From contig JAIYEC010000059.1 of the NCBI GenBank assembly GCA_027487145.1, positions 1 to 19,977 on the forward strand: a DNA stretch of 19,977 bases. Direction: 5' to 3'. Below, one piece after another: positions 1 through 6,764 of this stretch. The notes beneath the pieces are model-generated. The model worked only from the letters and a program-made list of their open reading frames with translations, did not search any database and was not told where the DNA came from. Position 1 is the stretch's first letter. Every line of letters starts with the position of its first letter. Source of the DNA: a bacterium. Lineage in GTDB: Bacteria > Patescibacteriota > Minisyncoccia > Phycocordibacterales > UBA918. The translations under genes were made by a program, and so were the position numbers.

Positions 1-1211
1 GGTGTTTCGTACGGATATTCTTCGTGGTGAGCACGCATCGCAAGAATGACTTTTTGATCAACTCCGTATTTCTCGAGAATGCGAATACCAATCTCGACGT
101 GCGTACCGGCGACTTCATGACTCACACACTTTCCGATATCGTGGAGTAAGGCACCGGCGCGAGCGATACCAACATCTGCCCCAACTTCTTCTGCAATCAT
201 CGCGGCAATGTGCGACATCTCAACCGAGTGCCAAAGGACATTTTGGCCGTAGCTGGTACGGAAGTGGAGTCGACCAAGAATCATGACGAGATCTGGGTGC
301 AGATTTGGTACCTTGGCTTCATAGCACGCTTTTTCACCCATCGCTTTGATGGTCTTAGCAACTTCGCTGCGAGCTTTTTCTACCAGTTCCTCAATCTTAG
401 CTGGTTGGATACGACCATCTTTGATGAGCATCTCAAGGGCAACTCGGGCAATTTCACGGCGGATAGGGTCAAAGCTTGAAAGGACAATGTAGCCTGGTGA
501 TTCATCGATAAGCACATCAACTCCAGTGGCTCGTTCAAACGCTCGAACGTTACGACCTTCTTTTCCAATCACCTTACCCTTAAGGTCATCACTAGGAATT
601 TCAACGTGGGCCGTCATAACATTTGAAGGAATGTTGTTACCCACACGGTGGATAGCTGCCAGAAGAAGATTGTTAGCCTTTTCTTCAAACGCATCTTCAC
701 CCATTCGGTCTAGTTTTGTGATCCTAGCGCGAAGGTCGTCTACCCGCTCAAGTTCTACTTTTTTGATGAGGTGTTCAAAGGCTTCCTCTTTGGTTAGTCC
801 GGCGACTGCTTCAAATTTGCTTTCGATTTCTGCTTGTCGTTCATCAATTCGGGCTTTAATAGACTTGATTTCTTCGACTTTCGCCTGAAGTGACTCTTTT
901 TGTGAGTCTAAGTCCATTTGGCGATTATCAAGAAACTCCTCACGCTTGGTAAGGTGAGCTTCTTTTTGCTCGATTTTTTCTGCTTGGTGTTTTTGGTTTT
1001 GTTTAGCCTCTTGCACGAGTGCTTCCGCCTTTTCTTCCGCTTTTTCAACGATGTTTATCGCTTTTTGTTCTGCTTCGAGTTCACGTTCTTTTAAGAGGAG
1101 CTCGAGTGAAGACTTCTTGGATAGTGCATGGAGGTAACGACCGTAGTATCCGGCTCCAGCACCAATGAATAATGCAAAGGCCAACGCAACCGTAAATATT
1201 CCTGGTGGCAT
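1..1211 (-). CDS. rny: Ribonuclease Y, C-terminus cut by window edge
   Basis: Membrane-anchored endoribonuclease that starts mRNA decay. Reading from the ATG at 1211, 403 residues are visible: an N-terminal membrane segment (about residues 5-25), a long charged coiled coil (about 30-170), a KH domain with the GKVIGKEGRN loop (212-221), and an HD domain with His328 (WHS), the LLHDIGK pair His357-Asp358, and a later AHHEE at 394-398. Order and motifs match RNase Y closely. The family is usually a little over 500 residues, so roughly 100 C-terminal residues lie outside the window. No strong Shine-Dalgarno precedes the ATG; the likely promoter ends only 9 nt before it, so the transcript may have almost no leader. 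It lies downstream of clpP, separated by a terminator hairpin, so it is probably its own unit. Confidence 0.95.
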   Translation of the reverse strand, partial: MPPGIFTVALAFALFIGAGAGYYGRYLHALSKKSSLELLLKERELEAEQKAINIVEKAEEKAEALVQEAKQNQKHQAEKIEQKEAHLTKREEFLDNRQMDLDSQKESLQAKVEEIKSIKARIDERQAEIESKFEAVAGLTKEEAFEHLIKKVELERVDDLRARITKLDRMGEDAFEEKANNLLLAAIHRVGNNIPSNVMTAHVEIPSDDLKGKVIGKEGRNVRAFERATGVDVLIDESPGYIVLSSFDPIRREIARVALEMLIKDGRIQPAKIEELVEKARSEVAKTIKAMGEKACYEAKVPNLHPDLVMILGRLHFRTSYGQNVLWHSVEMSHIAAMIAEEVGADVGIARAGALLHDIGKCVSHEVAGTHVEIGIRILEKYGVDQKVILAMRAHHEEYPYET

Positions 1212-1220
1212 GGTTGGTTG

Positions 1221-1249
1221 GTTAAATTCGTAACTGTTGTACATTTCAA
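1221..1249 (-). promoter_or_regulatory. Candidate rny promoter
   Basis: On the minus strand TTGAAA (1249-1244), a 17-nt spacer, then TTTAAC (1226-1221). The -35 matches 5 of 6 consensus bases and the -10 matches 4 of 6. The -10 ends 9 nt before the rny ATG, implying a very short leader. Confidence 0.45.
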
Positions 1250-1257
1250 ATGTACAA
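1237..1257. promoter_or_regulatory. Perfect palindrome over the rny -35, candidate operator
   Basis: Two 10-bp arms, TTGTACATTT and AAATGTACAA, flank a single central C. The candidate -35 lies inside it. A further half-site, TTTGTACA, sits at 1270-1277. Dyad symmetry exactly over a promoter is typical of a dimeric repressor site; the binding protein is unknown. Confidence 0.5.
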
Positions 1258-1278
1258 GAAAAAGTCAGGTTTGTACAG

Positions 1279-1301
1279 AAAAAGGCGACTTGATGGTCGC
1301 C
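1279..1301 (-). terminator. Intrinsic terminator after clpP
   Basis: On the minus strand GGCGAC, a 6-nt loop, GTCGCC, then five T residues. It sits between clpP and rny and would end the clpP transcript, though it lies about 160 nt past the clpP stop. Confidence 0.65.
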
Positions 1302-1302
1302 C

Positions 1303-1447
1303 GATTCTTTTATTTGTAGATTTGGTCAACAAGGGTCAAGTTTCTAACTATAATTGTTCGCTACGCTCCAATTCTAGTAAGAACTTCCTCCCCGGGCTCG
1401 CTGGCTCGTCGCGGCGGGTAAAAGCCGCTCCTCACATCGCTCCGCCT
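1303..1447. other. GC-rich segment between clpP and rny
   Basis: No gene with a credible start or ribosome site is seen. About 1360-1447 is much richer in G and C than its surroundings. On the minus strand it carries reiterated GGAGCG/AGCGA-type words. It may be a small repeat element or a long structured 3' untranslated region. The side nearest rny is AT-rich. Confidence 0.4.
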
Positions 1448-1487
1448 CATCGTAGATAAAATTTAATTGTAAATTTTATCTACGATG
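1448..1487. repeat. 17-bp inverted repeat across the clpP stop codon
   Basis: Arms 1448-1464 and 1471-1487 are perfectly complementary and are separated by 6 nt. One arm codes for the last clpP residues. No T-tract follows on the minus strand, so it is not a standard intrinsic terminator; it may protect the mRNA 3' end. Confidence 0.7.
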
Positions 1488-2074
1488 CCGTAGGCTAGTG
1501 CTTCTTCGGCGTCCATGAACATATCGCGATCGACGTCTTGCTCGATCTTGGTGAGCTTCTGTCCTGTTGCTTTAGCGAGCATCTTATTAAGGCGGTCGCG
1601 AGTCTTCAAGATATGGCGAGCGGTGATATCGATGTCTGATGCTTGACCATACGCTCCACCAGATGGTTGGTGAATCATGACCTCGGCATTTGGTAGGACA
1701 AATCGCTTTCCCTTCGCTCCCTGAGAAAGGATAAGTGACCCCATTGAAGCAGCCATACCAACACAGACAGTCGCAACGTGTGGTTTGATGTGGTGCATTG
1801 TGTCGATAATTGAGAGTCCGGCTGTTACACTCCCTCCTGGTGAGTTAATGTAGAGGTAGATATCTTTCTTTGGATCTTCAGCCTCAAGAAAAAGTAGTTG
1901 CGCTACGATTAAATTTGCCATGTAGTCTTCAATCGGTCCGGTGACAAAAATGATCCGCTCTTTCAAAAGGCGAGAGTAGATATCAAAGGCACGCTCTCCA
2001 CCTTGGGTTTTTTCGATCACCATCGGTACAAGCTGTGCTGAAGGTGAGTGGGTTTGTTTGTTGTTACGTTCCAT
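1463..2074 (-). CDS. clpP: ATP-dependent Clp protease proteolytic subunit
   Basis: Serine peptidase that forms the double-heptamer chamber of Clp proteases and degrades substrates unfolded by a Clp ATPase. The 203-residue length is normal. The catalytic triad is visible: Ser110 in GMAASMGS, His135 in VMIHQPSGG and Asp184 in VDRDMFM. The oxyanion region INSPGGSVTAG lies at about 77-86. The N-terminus SPSAQLVPMVIE resembles that of processed ClpP proteins. No ClpX or ClpA gene is in view. The stop codon lies within a 17-bp inverted repeat, and the transcript probably ends at the hairpin at 1279-1301. No strong Shine-Dalgarno precedes the ATG. Confidence 0.97.
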   Translation of the reverse strand: MERNNKQTHSPSAQLVPMVIEKTQGGERAFDIYSRLLKERIIFVTGPIEDYMANLIVAQLLFLEAEDPKKDIYLYINSPGGSVTAGLSIIDTMHHIKPHVATVCVGMAASMGSLILSQGAKGKRFVLPNAEVMIHQPSGGAYGQASDIDITARHILKTRDRLNKMLAKATGQKLTKIEQDVDRDMFMDAEEALAYGIVDKIYN

Positions 2075-2129
2075 AGTTCAATTTCAAATTCAATTAAGTA
2101 CCACCGTATGCTATCAGAAAATCTGGTAA

Positions 2130-2161
2130 ATAAAAGGAAAGCCGCTCCGGAGGGAGCGGCT
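2130..2161 (-). terminator. Intrinsic terminator after the Nudix-like gene
   Basis: A 9-bp perfect stem (2140-2148 with 2153-2161, loop GGAG) is followed on the minus strand by the T-rich run TTCCTTTTATTT. It separates the small gene at 2198-2518 from clpP. Confidence 0.8.
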
Positions 2162-2197
2162 TCAGGTATGACCAGACGGTCTGATTCAGTGCTGACT

Positions 2198-2518
2198 TCA
2201 CACGGGTAGGAGGCCAGCTTCTTTTATCTTGCGGTAGAACCCACGGTAAGTGTCCAGGAAATCAGGCATAGAATCAAGTTCTGAGAGATCAAAAATGCCC
2301 GTCCTTTCCTTTTCTTCACTCAGCTCCACCCGTCCCAAGAAGGAATCAACAAACGAACAAAAGTAGTATCTGCTGTACGAAGGATCTTCATCGAACTCCT
2401 TTTTTCCACCTGGGAACTTCCAAAGCCTCGGCCATTTTTTCTCATCACAAATGAGCACAACCTGATTATTGGGTCCTATGATGAGGACCGACGAATGGTA
2501 ATCTTCTCGATATTCCAT
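2198..2518 (-). CDS. Small Nudix-like protein lacking the catalytic Nudix helix
   Basis: 106 residues from the ATG at 2518, chosen because GGGAG lies 8 nt upstream; the frame stays open further upstream but without a ribosome site. Residues 10-45 look like the first strands of a Nudix hydrolase: SSVLIIGPNNQVVLICDEKK, then WPRLWKFPGGKKEFDED, which matches the start of the Nudix box (GG-K-x-E). The expected continuation, REUxEExGU, with the metal-binding glutamates, is missing. The sequence passes directly to RYYFCSFVDSFLGRVE, which resembles a later strand. I infer an internal deletion of about 25-30 residues and probably no pyrophosphohydrolase activity. It is a single-gene unit between two terminators with its own promoter-like sequence. 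Confidence 0.6.
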   Translation of the reverse strand: MEYREDYHSSVLIIGPNNQVVLICDEKKWPRLWKFPGGKKEFDEDPSYSRYYFCSFVDSFLGRVELSEEKERTGIFDLSELDSMPDFLDTYRGFYRKIKEAGLLPV

Positions 2519-2549
2519 AATGTCACTCCCAAAGACCAAATTTAACTGA

Positions 2550-2577
2550 ACAGTACTGTATATAAAATTTTTGTCAA
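2550..2577 (-). promoter_or_regulatory. Candidate promoter of the Nudix-like gene
   Basis: A perfect TTGACA lies on the minus strand at 2577-2572, directly after the tig terminator. About 16 nt on is a weak -10-like TACTGT, within the small palindrome ACAGTACTGT. The -35 is convincing, the -10 is not. Confidence 0.4.
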
Positions 2578-2578
2578 T

Positions 2579-2613
2579 AAAAAGCACGGGAGCCAGCTGG
2601 CTCCCGTGCTTTT
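2579..2613 (-). terminator. Bidirectional terminator after tig
   Basis: Two 11-bp arms (2584-2594 and 2599-2609) pair perfectly around AGCT. A run of five A and then TTTT flank them, so a T-tract exists in both directions. It begins 9 nt after the tig stop. Confidence 0.9.
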
Positions 2614-2621
2614 AATCTTTC

Positions 2622-3722
2622 TTAGTATGACTCAAGTTTTTTCATCACTTCCTCGTTGAGGAGGACTGAAGCGACGTAGACACGAACGCGGTATTCGTCT
2701 GCATCTTTGAATCGTTCGAGGAGAACCTTTGTTTGTTCGTTTACTTTCTCCATGTCAGGTTCAAGCTTTTCCGCTTTGGCAATTTCATTGAGGACGAGTT
2801 GTAGCTTGGCTCGCTTTACCGCAGCTGGCTCCCACTCTTTGGCCATGTCTTCTTTGGTCTTGCCGATATGGGTGAGGTAGTCGTCCATCTTGAGATTAGC
2901 TCGGTCGAGATCTTCTTGCATTTGAGCAAACATTTGGTTGATTTCAGAATCAATCAAAATTTTAGGAAGCGTAATCTCAGTTGCGTCAACGATTGAGTCG
3001 GTGAGCTCCCCTCGGTGCTTAGCAATATTTTCGTTTTTCTTTTCAATCTCTAAGTGCTCACGCAGTTTGGCTTTAAAATCATCGACGCCAGTGAATTGGC
3101 CTGGCTGACCAAGACTTTGTGCTACCTCATCGGTGAGTTCTGGAATCACTAACTTTTTCTCAATATCTTCTTCAGTTTGAATAGCATCTGCTTCACTTAC
3201 TTGGGCTTTAGATTGGAGACGATCGTAGGCCGCTTTCTGTCTTAAGATATCGTTCACCTTTTCCATCACTTCGTCGTCGGTCAGTTCATCACTTGGCCGA
3301 TTCTTGTTCACCTCTTTAGAGAGCTTCTTGTAGTCTGCGAGGGTAAACGTAGGGATTACAGCCACTGTTGCTGTAAACCCAAGTGGATTGTTTGGAGCAA
3401 TCTTAGTGATTTCAATTTTCGGGTGACCAATAGCCTCAATTTTATGTTCATCAATAATATGTGGGTAGGCATGGGCGATTGCTCGTTCAGCCATCTCAGC
3501 TAAGATTGCCATTTCACCAAGTCGTTTTTCAAGCACTGCTTGGGGTACATGGCCTTTGCGGAAACCATCGATTTCGACGTTTTTCCCAAGACTAACAATG
3601 GCAGCCGTCCGTTCAGCTTCAAGCTCTACATACGGTAGCTCACCTGAAATTTTAACCTCTGAGTCAGGGAGGGTTTCGATAGTAAAGGCAGTCTTAAAAT
3701 TGACGTGATGTTTGTGTTCCAT
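2622..3722 (-). CDS. tig: Trigger factor without a PPIase domain
   Basis: Ribosome-bound chaperone that meets nascent chains at the exit tunnel. 366 residues; typical trigger factors are about 430. The ribosome-binding signature GFRKGHVP is at 53-60 and the first domain runs to about 130. The helical C-terminal chaperone domain follows, from about TLADYKKLSKEV at 127 to the end. The FKBP-type peptidyl-prolyl isomerase domain, expected after the first linker, is absent: residues 150-180 pass from the helical linker into VIPELTDEVAQSLG, which normally follows the PPIase domain. The fold should still bind ribosomes and chaperone. Start ATG at 3722; a TATACT -10-like box lies about 50 nt upstream but with a poor -35. 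A strong terminator follows directly. Confidence 0.93.
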   Translation of the reverse strand: MEHKHHVNFKTAFTIETLPDSEVKISGELPYVELEAERTAAIVSLGKNVEIDGFRKGHVPQAVLEKRLGEMAILAEMAERAIAHAYPHIIDEHKIEAIGHPKIEITKIAPNNPLGFTATVAVIPTFTLADYKKLSKEVNKNRPSDELTDDEVMEKVNDILRQKAAYDRLQSKAQVSEADAIQTEEDIEKKLVIPELTDEVAQSLGQPGQFTGVDDFKAKLREHLEIEKKNENIAKHRGELTDSIVDATEITLPKILIDSEINQMFAQMQEDLDRANLKMDDYLTHIGKTKEDMAKEWEPAAVKRAKLQLVLNEIAKAEKLEPDMEKVNEQTKVLLERFKDADEYRVRVYVASVLLNEEVMKKLESY

Positions 3723-3857
3723 CTCTAGTAGAAGTTAGTTTGATAAGTGTCTGAAAAATCTAAAGTATATGGTTACTGACCCGAATCGGTAATAAGTGGA
3801 ATGCTTCTAACAGGACAAGTAAGTGGCGTCAGTGTACGGAAATATACAGATTTTGCA

Positions 3858-3887
3858 AATCAGCCTTCTCTTTAGAGAAGGCTGATT
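3858..3887 (-). terminator. Hairpin after the envelope-protein gene pair
   Basis: A 14-bp perfect stem (3858-3871 with 3874-3887) starts 10 nt after the stop of the gene at 3898-4332. On the minus strand only a weak T-rich tail follows, so termination may be incomplete, or the hairpin may protect the 3' end. Confidence 0.6.
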
Positions 3888-3897
3888 CTAATACTTT

Positions 3898-4332
3898 TTA
3901 TTGCGTGACTGTGGTATCCGTCGGCTCAGTCGATGCAGGTTCTTCCGTTGGTGTTTGGTTTGGTTCTTCTCCGAGAGCTGCGTCAAGCTCGGCTTCGATG
4001 GCATTGAGTTCGCTTTCAAGTGAATCAAGCTCAGTGCTTTCGATGTCAGCTTCAATGGCTGGGATTTCGTTTGAGGTGCTTACTACACCCATTGCTTCAG
4101 CACGGGCCTCAGCACTCGTGCTCTCTGGTTCATTATTTTCTAGAGCTGTCGGACGAAGACTGGCTGGAATGGCTGGGATATCATTATCAAGGAGTACAAA
4201 CCAACGGTACATGCCGCCAAGGATTGCGATAAGTAAGACAACAAGTAGAACCAAAATTGGGCCATTAGCAATACTTTCAGTATGCACTGGTTGTACGAGT
4301 TCGTTTTCTGATTTGATAGGTGTGTCATTCAT
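3898..4332 (-). CDS. Single-pass membrane protein with acidic tail, unknown function
   Basis: 144 residues. A short polar N-terminus is followed by one hydrophobic segment at about 25-48 (GPILVLLVVLLIAILGGMYR). A low-complexity tail rich in Glu, Ser, Thr and Ala follows, with a probable helix (DSLESELNAIEAELDAALGEE) and a Pro/Thr-rich end. The tail probably sits outside the membrane, but orientation is not certain. The ATG follows the stop of the upstream gene by 1 nt, so the two are almost surely co-transcribed and translationally coupled. I do not recognise a family. The opposite strand also carries an open frame here, which I read as a by-product of the serine-rich composition. Confidence 0.75.
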   Translation of the reverse strand: MNDTPIKSENELVQPVHTESIANGPILVLLVVLLIAILGGMYRWFVLLDNDIPAIPASLRPTALENNEPESTSAEARAEAMGVVSTSNEIPAIEADIESTELDSLESELNAIEAELDAALGEEPNQTPTEEPASTEPTDTTVTQ

Positions 4333-4333
4333 A

Positions 4334-4924
4334 TTACTGGGTAGTGGTTGCGGTTGAGGTAGCTACAGGTGCGATAGGAGAAGCTGATTTAAGAAGAGAG
4401 ACGGTTATTTTTAATTCGGTATGAGCTTCCCGTATAGTATCACGCGCACCAACATAAGTGCTACGAACTTTTCTCCACTCAGACTTTGGGTCTTGCGAAC
4501 GAAACGTTCGGTAGACATCACGATCAATATTTTTTAATTGATTGGAGGCACTATCAAGGAGATCGTAGCTTCTTTGGAGCGATGCTCGGGCTGCGTCAAC
4601 ATTGTAGCCGGCGGCTGCTTGGGTATCAATCCGCTGTCCCACTCTTCCCGCAATTTGTCTCATGCGCATGTTGAGCCCATCGAGGCGATTACTAATGTTC
4701 GCTGCTAGGTTTGTTAATCGTTTTTGGGTAGCTACACTCAGTACCGATTGTGGAGGGGTTTCTTCAGTACCCCCTCCAATATTGGTTACATTTTCAATTA
4801 TAGCTTCAAAAAAACCCCCACTTTCAGTTGAGCTCGCTGTTGTCGTCGCTTCAGTCTGCGCGAAACTAAAGAGTGGTAACGAAGCACTAAAGAGAACTAT
4901 AAAAGTACAAAAAAGAATACGCAT
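4334..4924 (-). CDS. Secreted or lipid-face helical protein, unknown function
   Basis: 196 residues from the ATG at 4924. This start is chosen because CAGGA lies just upstream and the N-terminus (MRILFCTFIVLFSASLPLF) is a clean signal peptide, likely cut near FSFA-QTEA. The open frame extends upstream through the ppa terminator, which cannot be coding. After a Thr/Ser-rich linker the protein is mostly charged helix, from about TQKRLTNLAANISNRLDGL onward, and ends in a Thr/Ala/Val-rich stretch. Its partner gene follows with 1 nt between stop and start. A cell-envelope role is inferred from the signal peptide and the neighbour's membrane segment. No known domain recognised. Confidence 0.75.
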   Translation of the reverse strand: MRILFCTFIVLFSASLPLFSFAQTEATTTASSTESGGFFEAIIENVTNIGGGTEETPPQSVLSVATQKRLTNLAANISNRLDGLNMRMRQIAGRVGQRIDTQAAAGYNVDAARASLQRSYDLLDSASNQLKNIDRDVYRTFRSQDPKSEWRKVRSTYVGARDTIREAHTELKITVSLLKSASPIAPVATSTATTTQ

Positions 4925-4966
4925 AGGTATCCTGATTTTACTAAATGTTTTCCAAGTATGCGAGTG

Positions 4967-5014
4967 AGTAATACAAAAGAGCATCGACTTCAGTCGATGC
5001 TCTTTTGTATTACT
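4967..5014. terminator. Long bidirectional terminator overlapping the ppa stop
   Basis: Arms 4967-4989 and 4992-5014 are a perfect 23-bp inverted repeat with a 2-nt centre. The GC-rich core (GAGCATCGACT) is followed in each direction by TTTTGTATTACT. The ppa stop codon (5010-5012) lies inside the right arm. Confidence 0.85.
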
Positions 5015-5528
5015 TTTTTGAATTATACATCTCACGACTACGCTCAAAGGCTGTTTTGGCAGCGGCGGCGTCTTTCCATTCTCCGATTTGAACTTCTTTA
5101 TTTTGAACTTTTTTGTAGGTTTCAAAGAAATGAGTCGTTTCTTTTACAAAGTGCTTATTGAGGTCGGTGATATCTTTCACATCATTAAAGCGAGGATCAT
5201 CTACCGGTACAGCGATTACCTTATCATCTCGTTCGCCACCATCAACCATTTCCATGATTGCCACCGGGCGAGCTTTTACGAGGATGCCTGGTGCAAGTGG
5301 ATAGGTGGTAAGCAGCACCACGTCAAGTGCGTCACCATCATCAAAGAGAGTCTGTGGCACAAACCCGTAGTCAAACGGGTAGTCTTGCGCTGAGTGCATG
5401 ACGCGGTCAAGGGCAATAATACCGGTTTCTTTATCGATTTCGTATTTGTTCTTAGAGAACTTAGGGATTTCAATAATAACGTTCATTTCTTCCGCTGTTC
5501 CAGCTGCAATATCATGTAAAAGATTCAT
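5010..5528 (-). CDS. ppa: Inorganic pyrophosphatase, family I
   Basis: Soluble Mg-dependent enzyme that hydrolyses pyrophosphate from biosynthesis and so pulls nucleic-acid and protein synthesis forward. 172 residues, a normal length. The N-terminus MNLLHDIAAG, the substrate-binding SKNKYEIDKETG (25-36), the DYPFDYGFVPQT strand and the active-site signature D64-G-D66-A-L-D69 are all present. The ATG at 5528 has only weak ribosome-site complementarity upstream. The stop codon lies inside a 23-bp inverted repeat that acts as terminator. Confidence 0.96.
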   Translation of the reverse strand: MNLLHDIAAGTAEEMNVIIEIPKFSKNKYEIDKETGIIALDRVMHSAQDYPFDYGFVPQTLFDDGDALDVVLLTTYPLAPGILVKARPVAIMEMVDGGERDDKVIAVPVDDPRFNDVKDITDLNKHFVKETTHFFETYKKVQNKEVQIGEWKDAAAAKTAFERSREMYNSKK

Positions 5529-5583
5529 ATATATACGTATGTTAAGTCACCGTATCCTACACTACCGAGTAAAAATCGAAAAG

Positions 5584-5612
5584 TTGTTCCTGGTGACCAA
5601 TTTTGGTAATAT
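5584..5612 (+). promoter_or_regulatory. Candidate promoter of the small gene at 5644
   Basis: TTGTTC (5584-5589), a 17-nt spacer and TAATAT (5607-5612). The match is moderate (3/6 and 4/6) but spacing is ideal, and it lies about 30 nt before a good ribosome site. Confidence 0.4.
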
Positions 5613-5643
5613 TTGTTTTTGGATCAGTAGAAAGGGGAAAACA

Positions 5644-5889
5644 ATGGCAATGCTTGCAGAGCTTGGGCTTAAAGAAGTCATTCGAAATTTGCCGAATGAT
5701 TTCAGCGCAGCACTCTATCTTCTAAACGGGCCTATAGTTGCTTGGGTTATCAGGCGAAAGCTACCTGTCTCAAGAAATCATATAGTGAATGCTCGTATTT
5801 CATGGCTCGAAGAGGGTCCGCTTGTCCCCGAACAACTTATTGCTATTACAGATTGGTTTTCTAAAAATCTTACGGAGACCTCAGTGTAA
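5644..5889 (+). CDS. Small protein of unknown function
   Basis: 81 residues from the ATG at 5644. The start is set by AAAGGGGA ending 4-6 nt upstream; the frame stays open further 5' but there it runs antisense to ppa. The sequence begins MAMLAELGLKEVIRNLPNDF and is a mix of short amphipathic helices (SAALYLLNGPIVAWVIRRK; VPEQLIAITDWFSKN) with one moderately hydrophobic stretch. I see no cysteines, metal motif or helix-turn-helix pattern. It is the only plus-strand gene in the left 6.9 kb and converges on the TrmB-family gene through a shared hairpin. Its isolated, own-promoter arrangement resembles the Nudix-like gene at 2198 and suggests an accessory gene. Confidence 0.65.
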   Translation: MAMLAELGLKEVIRNLPNDFSAALYLLNGPIVAWVIRRKLPVSRNHIVNARISWLEEGPLVPEQLIAITDWFSKNLTETSV

Positions 5890-5890
5890 T

Positions 5891-5921
5891 AAAAAAGCAA
5901 AATGGGCACCTCACGGTGCCC
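5891..5921 (-). terminator. Terminator between convergent genes
   Basis: GGGCACC (5904-5910), loop TCAC, GGTGCCC (5915-5921). On the minus strand a T-rich tail (ATTTTGCTTTTTT) follows, so it serves the TrmB-family gene well. On the plus strand the tail is weaker but could end the 5644 gene. Confidence 0.8.
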
Positions 5922-5939
5922 CTCTGTCGTTCTTGTTAT

Positions 5940-6677
5940 TTACTTTACCCGCTTCCACACCATCTCAAAGATTTGTTTGAAGGCTTTAGCGACATCTTGA
6001 TTTTCAATCGCAATGCCTTGGAGATTTTTGTAATCTTCGATTTTTACAATATCACCGAGCACAAGTACAGCGACTTCAGATGAATACTCTTTTGTTGGGA
6101 TAGGTTTAATTATTCGCTTGTATTTCTCGTCTTCTTTGCGGTAGTGAGTGAGGGACGGGTCGCGAGGGGCGACCGCTCGCACCGAGATATTATGTTTTTT
6201 TGTAGCTGGCGCCCAACCTTCTTTAAAGTATTCGCTCAATTCAGGTTTGAGATCTCTATCAGTCGCGACAAACCCGACCATTTCATGATTTTCGTGTTTC
6301 TTAAAACCATATTCCATCAGCTTTTTCATCCCCGGAAGACCTTCATAGAATACCGTCGAGACTTTATTTTCATCTCCCCGCGTCATGGCGAGGAGCTCGG
6401 GCAGCCTTTGCTTGGCAAGCAAGAGTTTTTCTTCCGCGACTCCAAAAAGTGTTTCAGGAGAGTTAGCAAAATAGAGCTGTTTTTTCACGCGAGGTACGCG
6501 CTGAGCCAACCCTTTTTCAATTAATTGTTCAAGAATCACATAGGTTGTTGGCTTTTTGAGTCCGCTTTTAACTGACACGCTATACGCCGAAGCCCGACCT
6601 AATTGCAAAAGGGCAGTATACACAGCGGCTTCTTTTTCGTTCAATCCGGTTGTTTGTAGTGCTTCTAGTAGTTCCAT
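5940..6677 (-). CDS. TrmB-family transcriptional regulator
   Basis: 245 residues. Residues 1-70 form a winged helix-turn-helix of the TrmB type: LQTTGLNEKEAAVYTALLQLG, then the recognition region SGLKKPTTYVILEQLIEKGL and the wing AQRVPRVKKQLYFANSPETLF. Residues from about 105 (STVFYEGLPGMKKLMEYGF) form the C-terminal effector region seen in these proteins. Archaeal TrmB proteins bind sugars, but the ligand here cannot be read from the sequence. The promoter (TTGACT, 16-nt spacer, TATACT) ends 7 nt before the ATG, implying a nearly leaderless mRNA and a chance for autoregulation. The gene is divergent from the leader-rich radical SAM operon, with a palindrome between the two promoters, so that operon is its most likely target. 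Confidence 0.88.
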   Translation of the reverse strand: MELLEALQTTGLNEKEAAVYTALLQLGRASAYSVSVKSGLKKPTTYVILEQLIEKGLAQRVPRVKKQLYFANSPETLFGVAEEKLLLAKQRLPELLAMTRGDENKVSTVFYEGLPGMKKLMEYGFKKHENHEMVGFVATDRDLKPELSEYFKEGWAPATKKHNISVRAVAPRDPSLTHYRKEDEKYKRIIKPIPTKEYSSEVAVLVLGDIVKIEDYKNLQGIAIENQDVAKAFKQIFEMVWKRVK

Positions 6678-6684
6678 ATCTACC

Positions 6685-6712
6685 AGTATATAGTACTCAA
6701 AAAAATAGTCAA
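6685..6712 (-). promoter_or_regulatory. Promoter of the TrmB-family gene
   Basis: Minus strand TTGACT, 16-nt spacer, TATACT; 5 of 6 matches in each box. The -10 ends 7 nt before the ATG. The words AGTA and TACT flank the -10 symmetrically. Confidence 0.65.
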
Positions 6713-6764
6713 TAAAATTGATGACTTTTACTTATATTTATAATTTAGCCCTATAAAACAATAC

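Noticed and set aside
1250..1459. Plus-strand open frame between rny and clpP
   Set aside because: It crosses the rny operator and clpP terminator and has no ribosome site.
3905..4357. Serine-rich open frame on the plus strand opposite the 3898-4332 gene
   Set aside because: No ribosome site and low complexity; it mirrors the Glu/Ser-rich minus-strand gene, which has operon spacing and a membrane segment.
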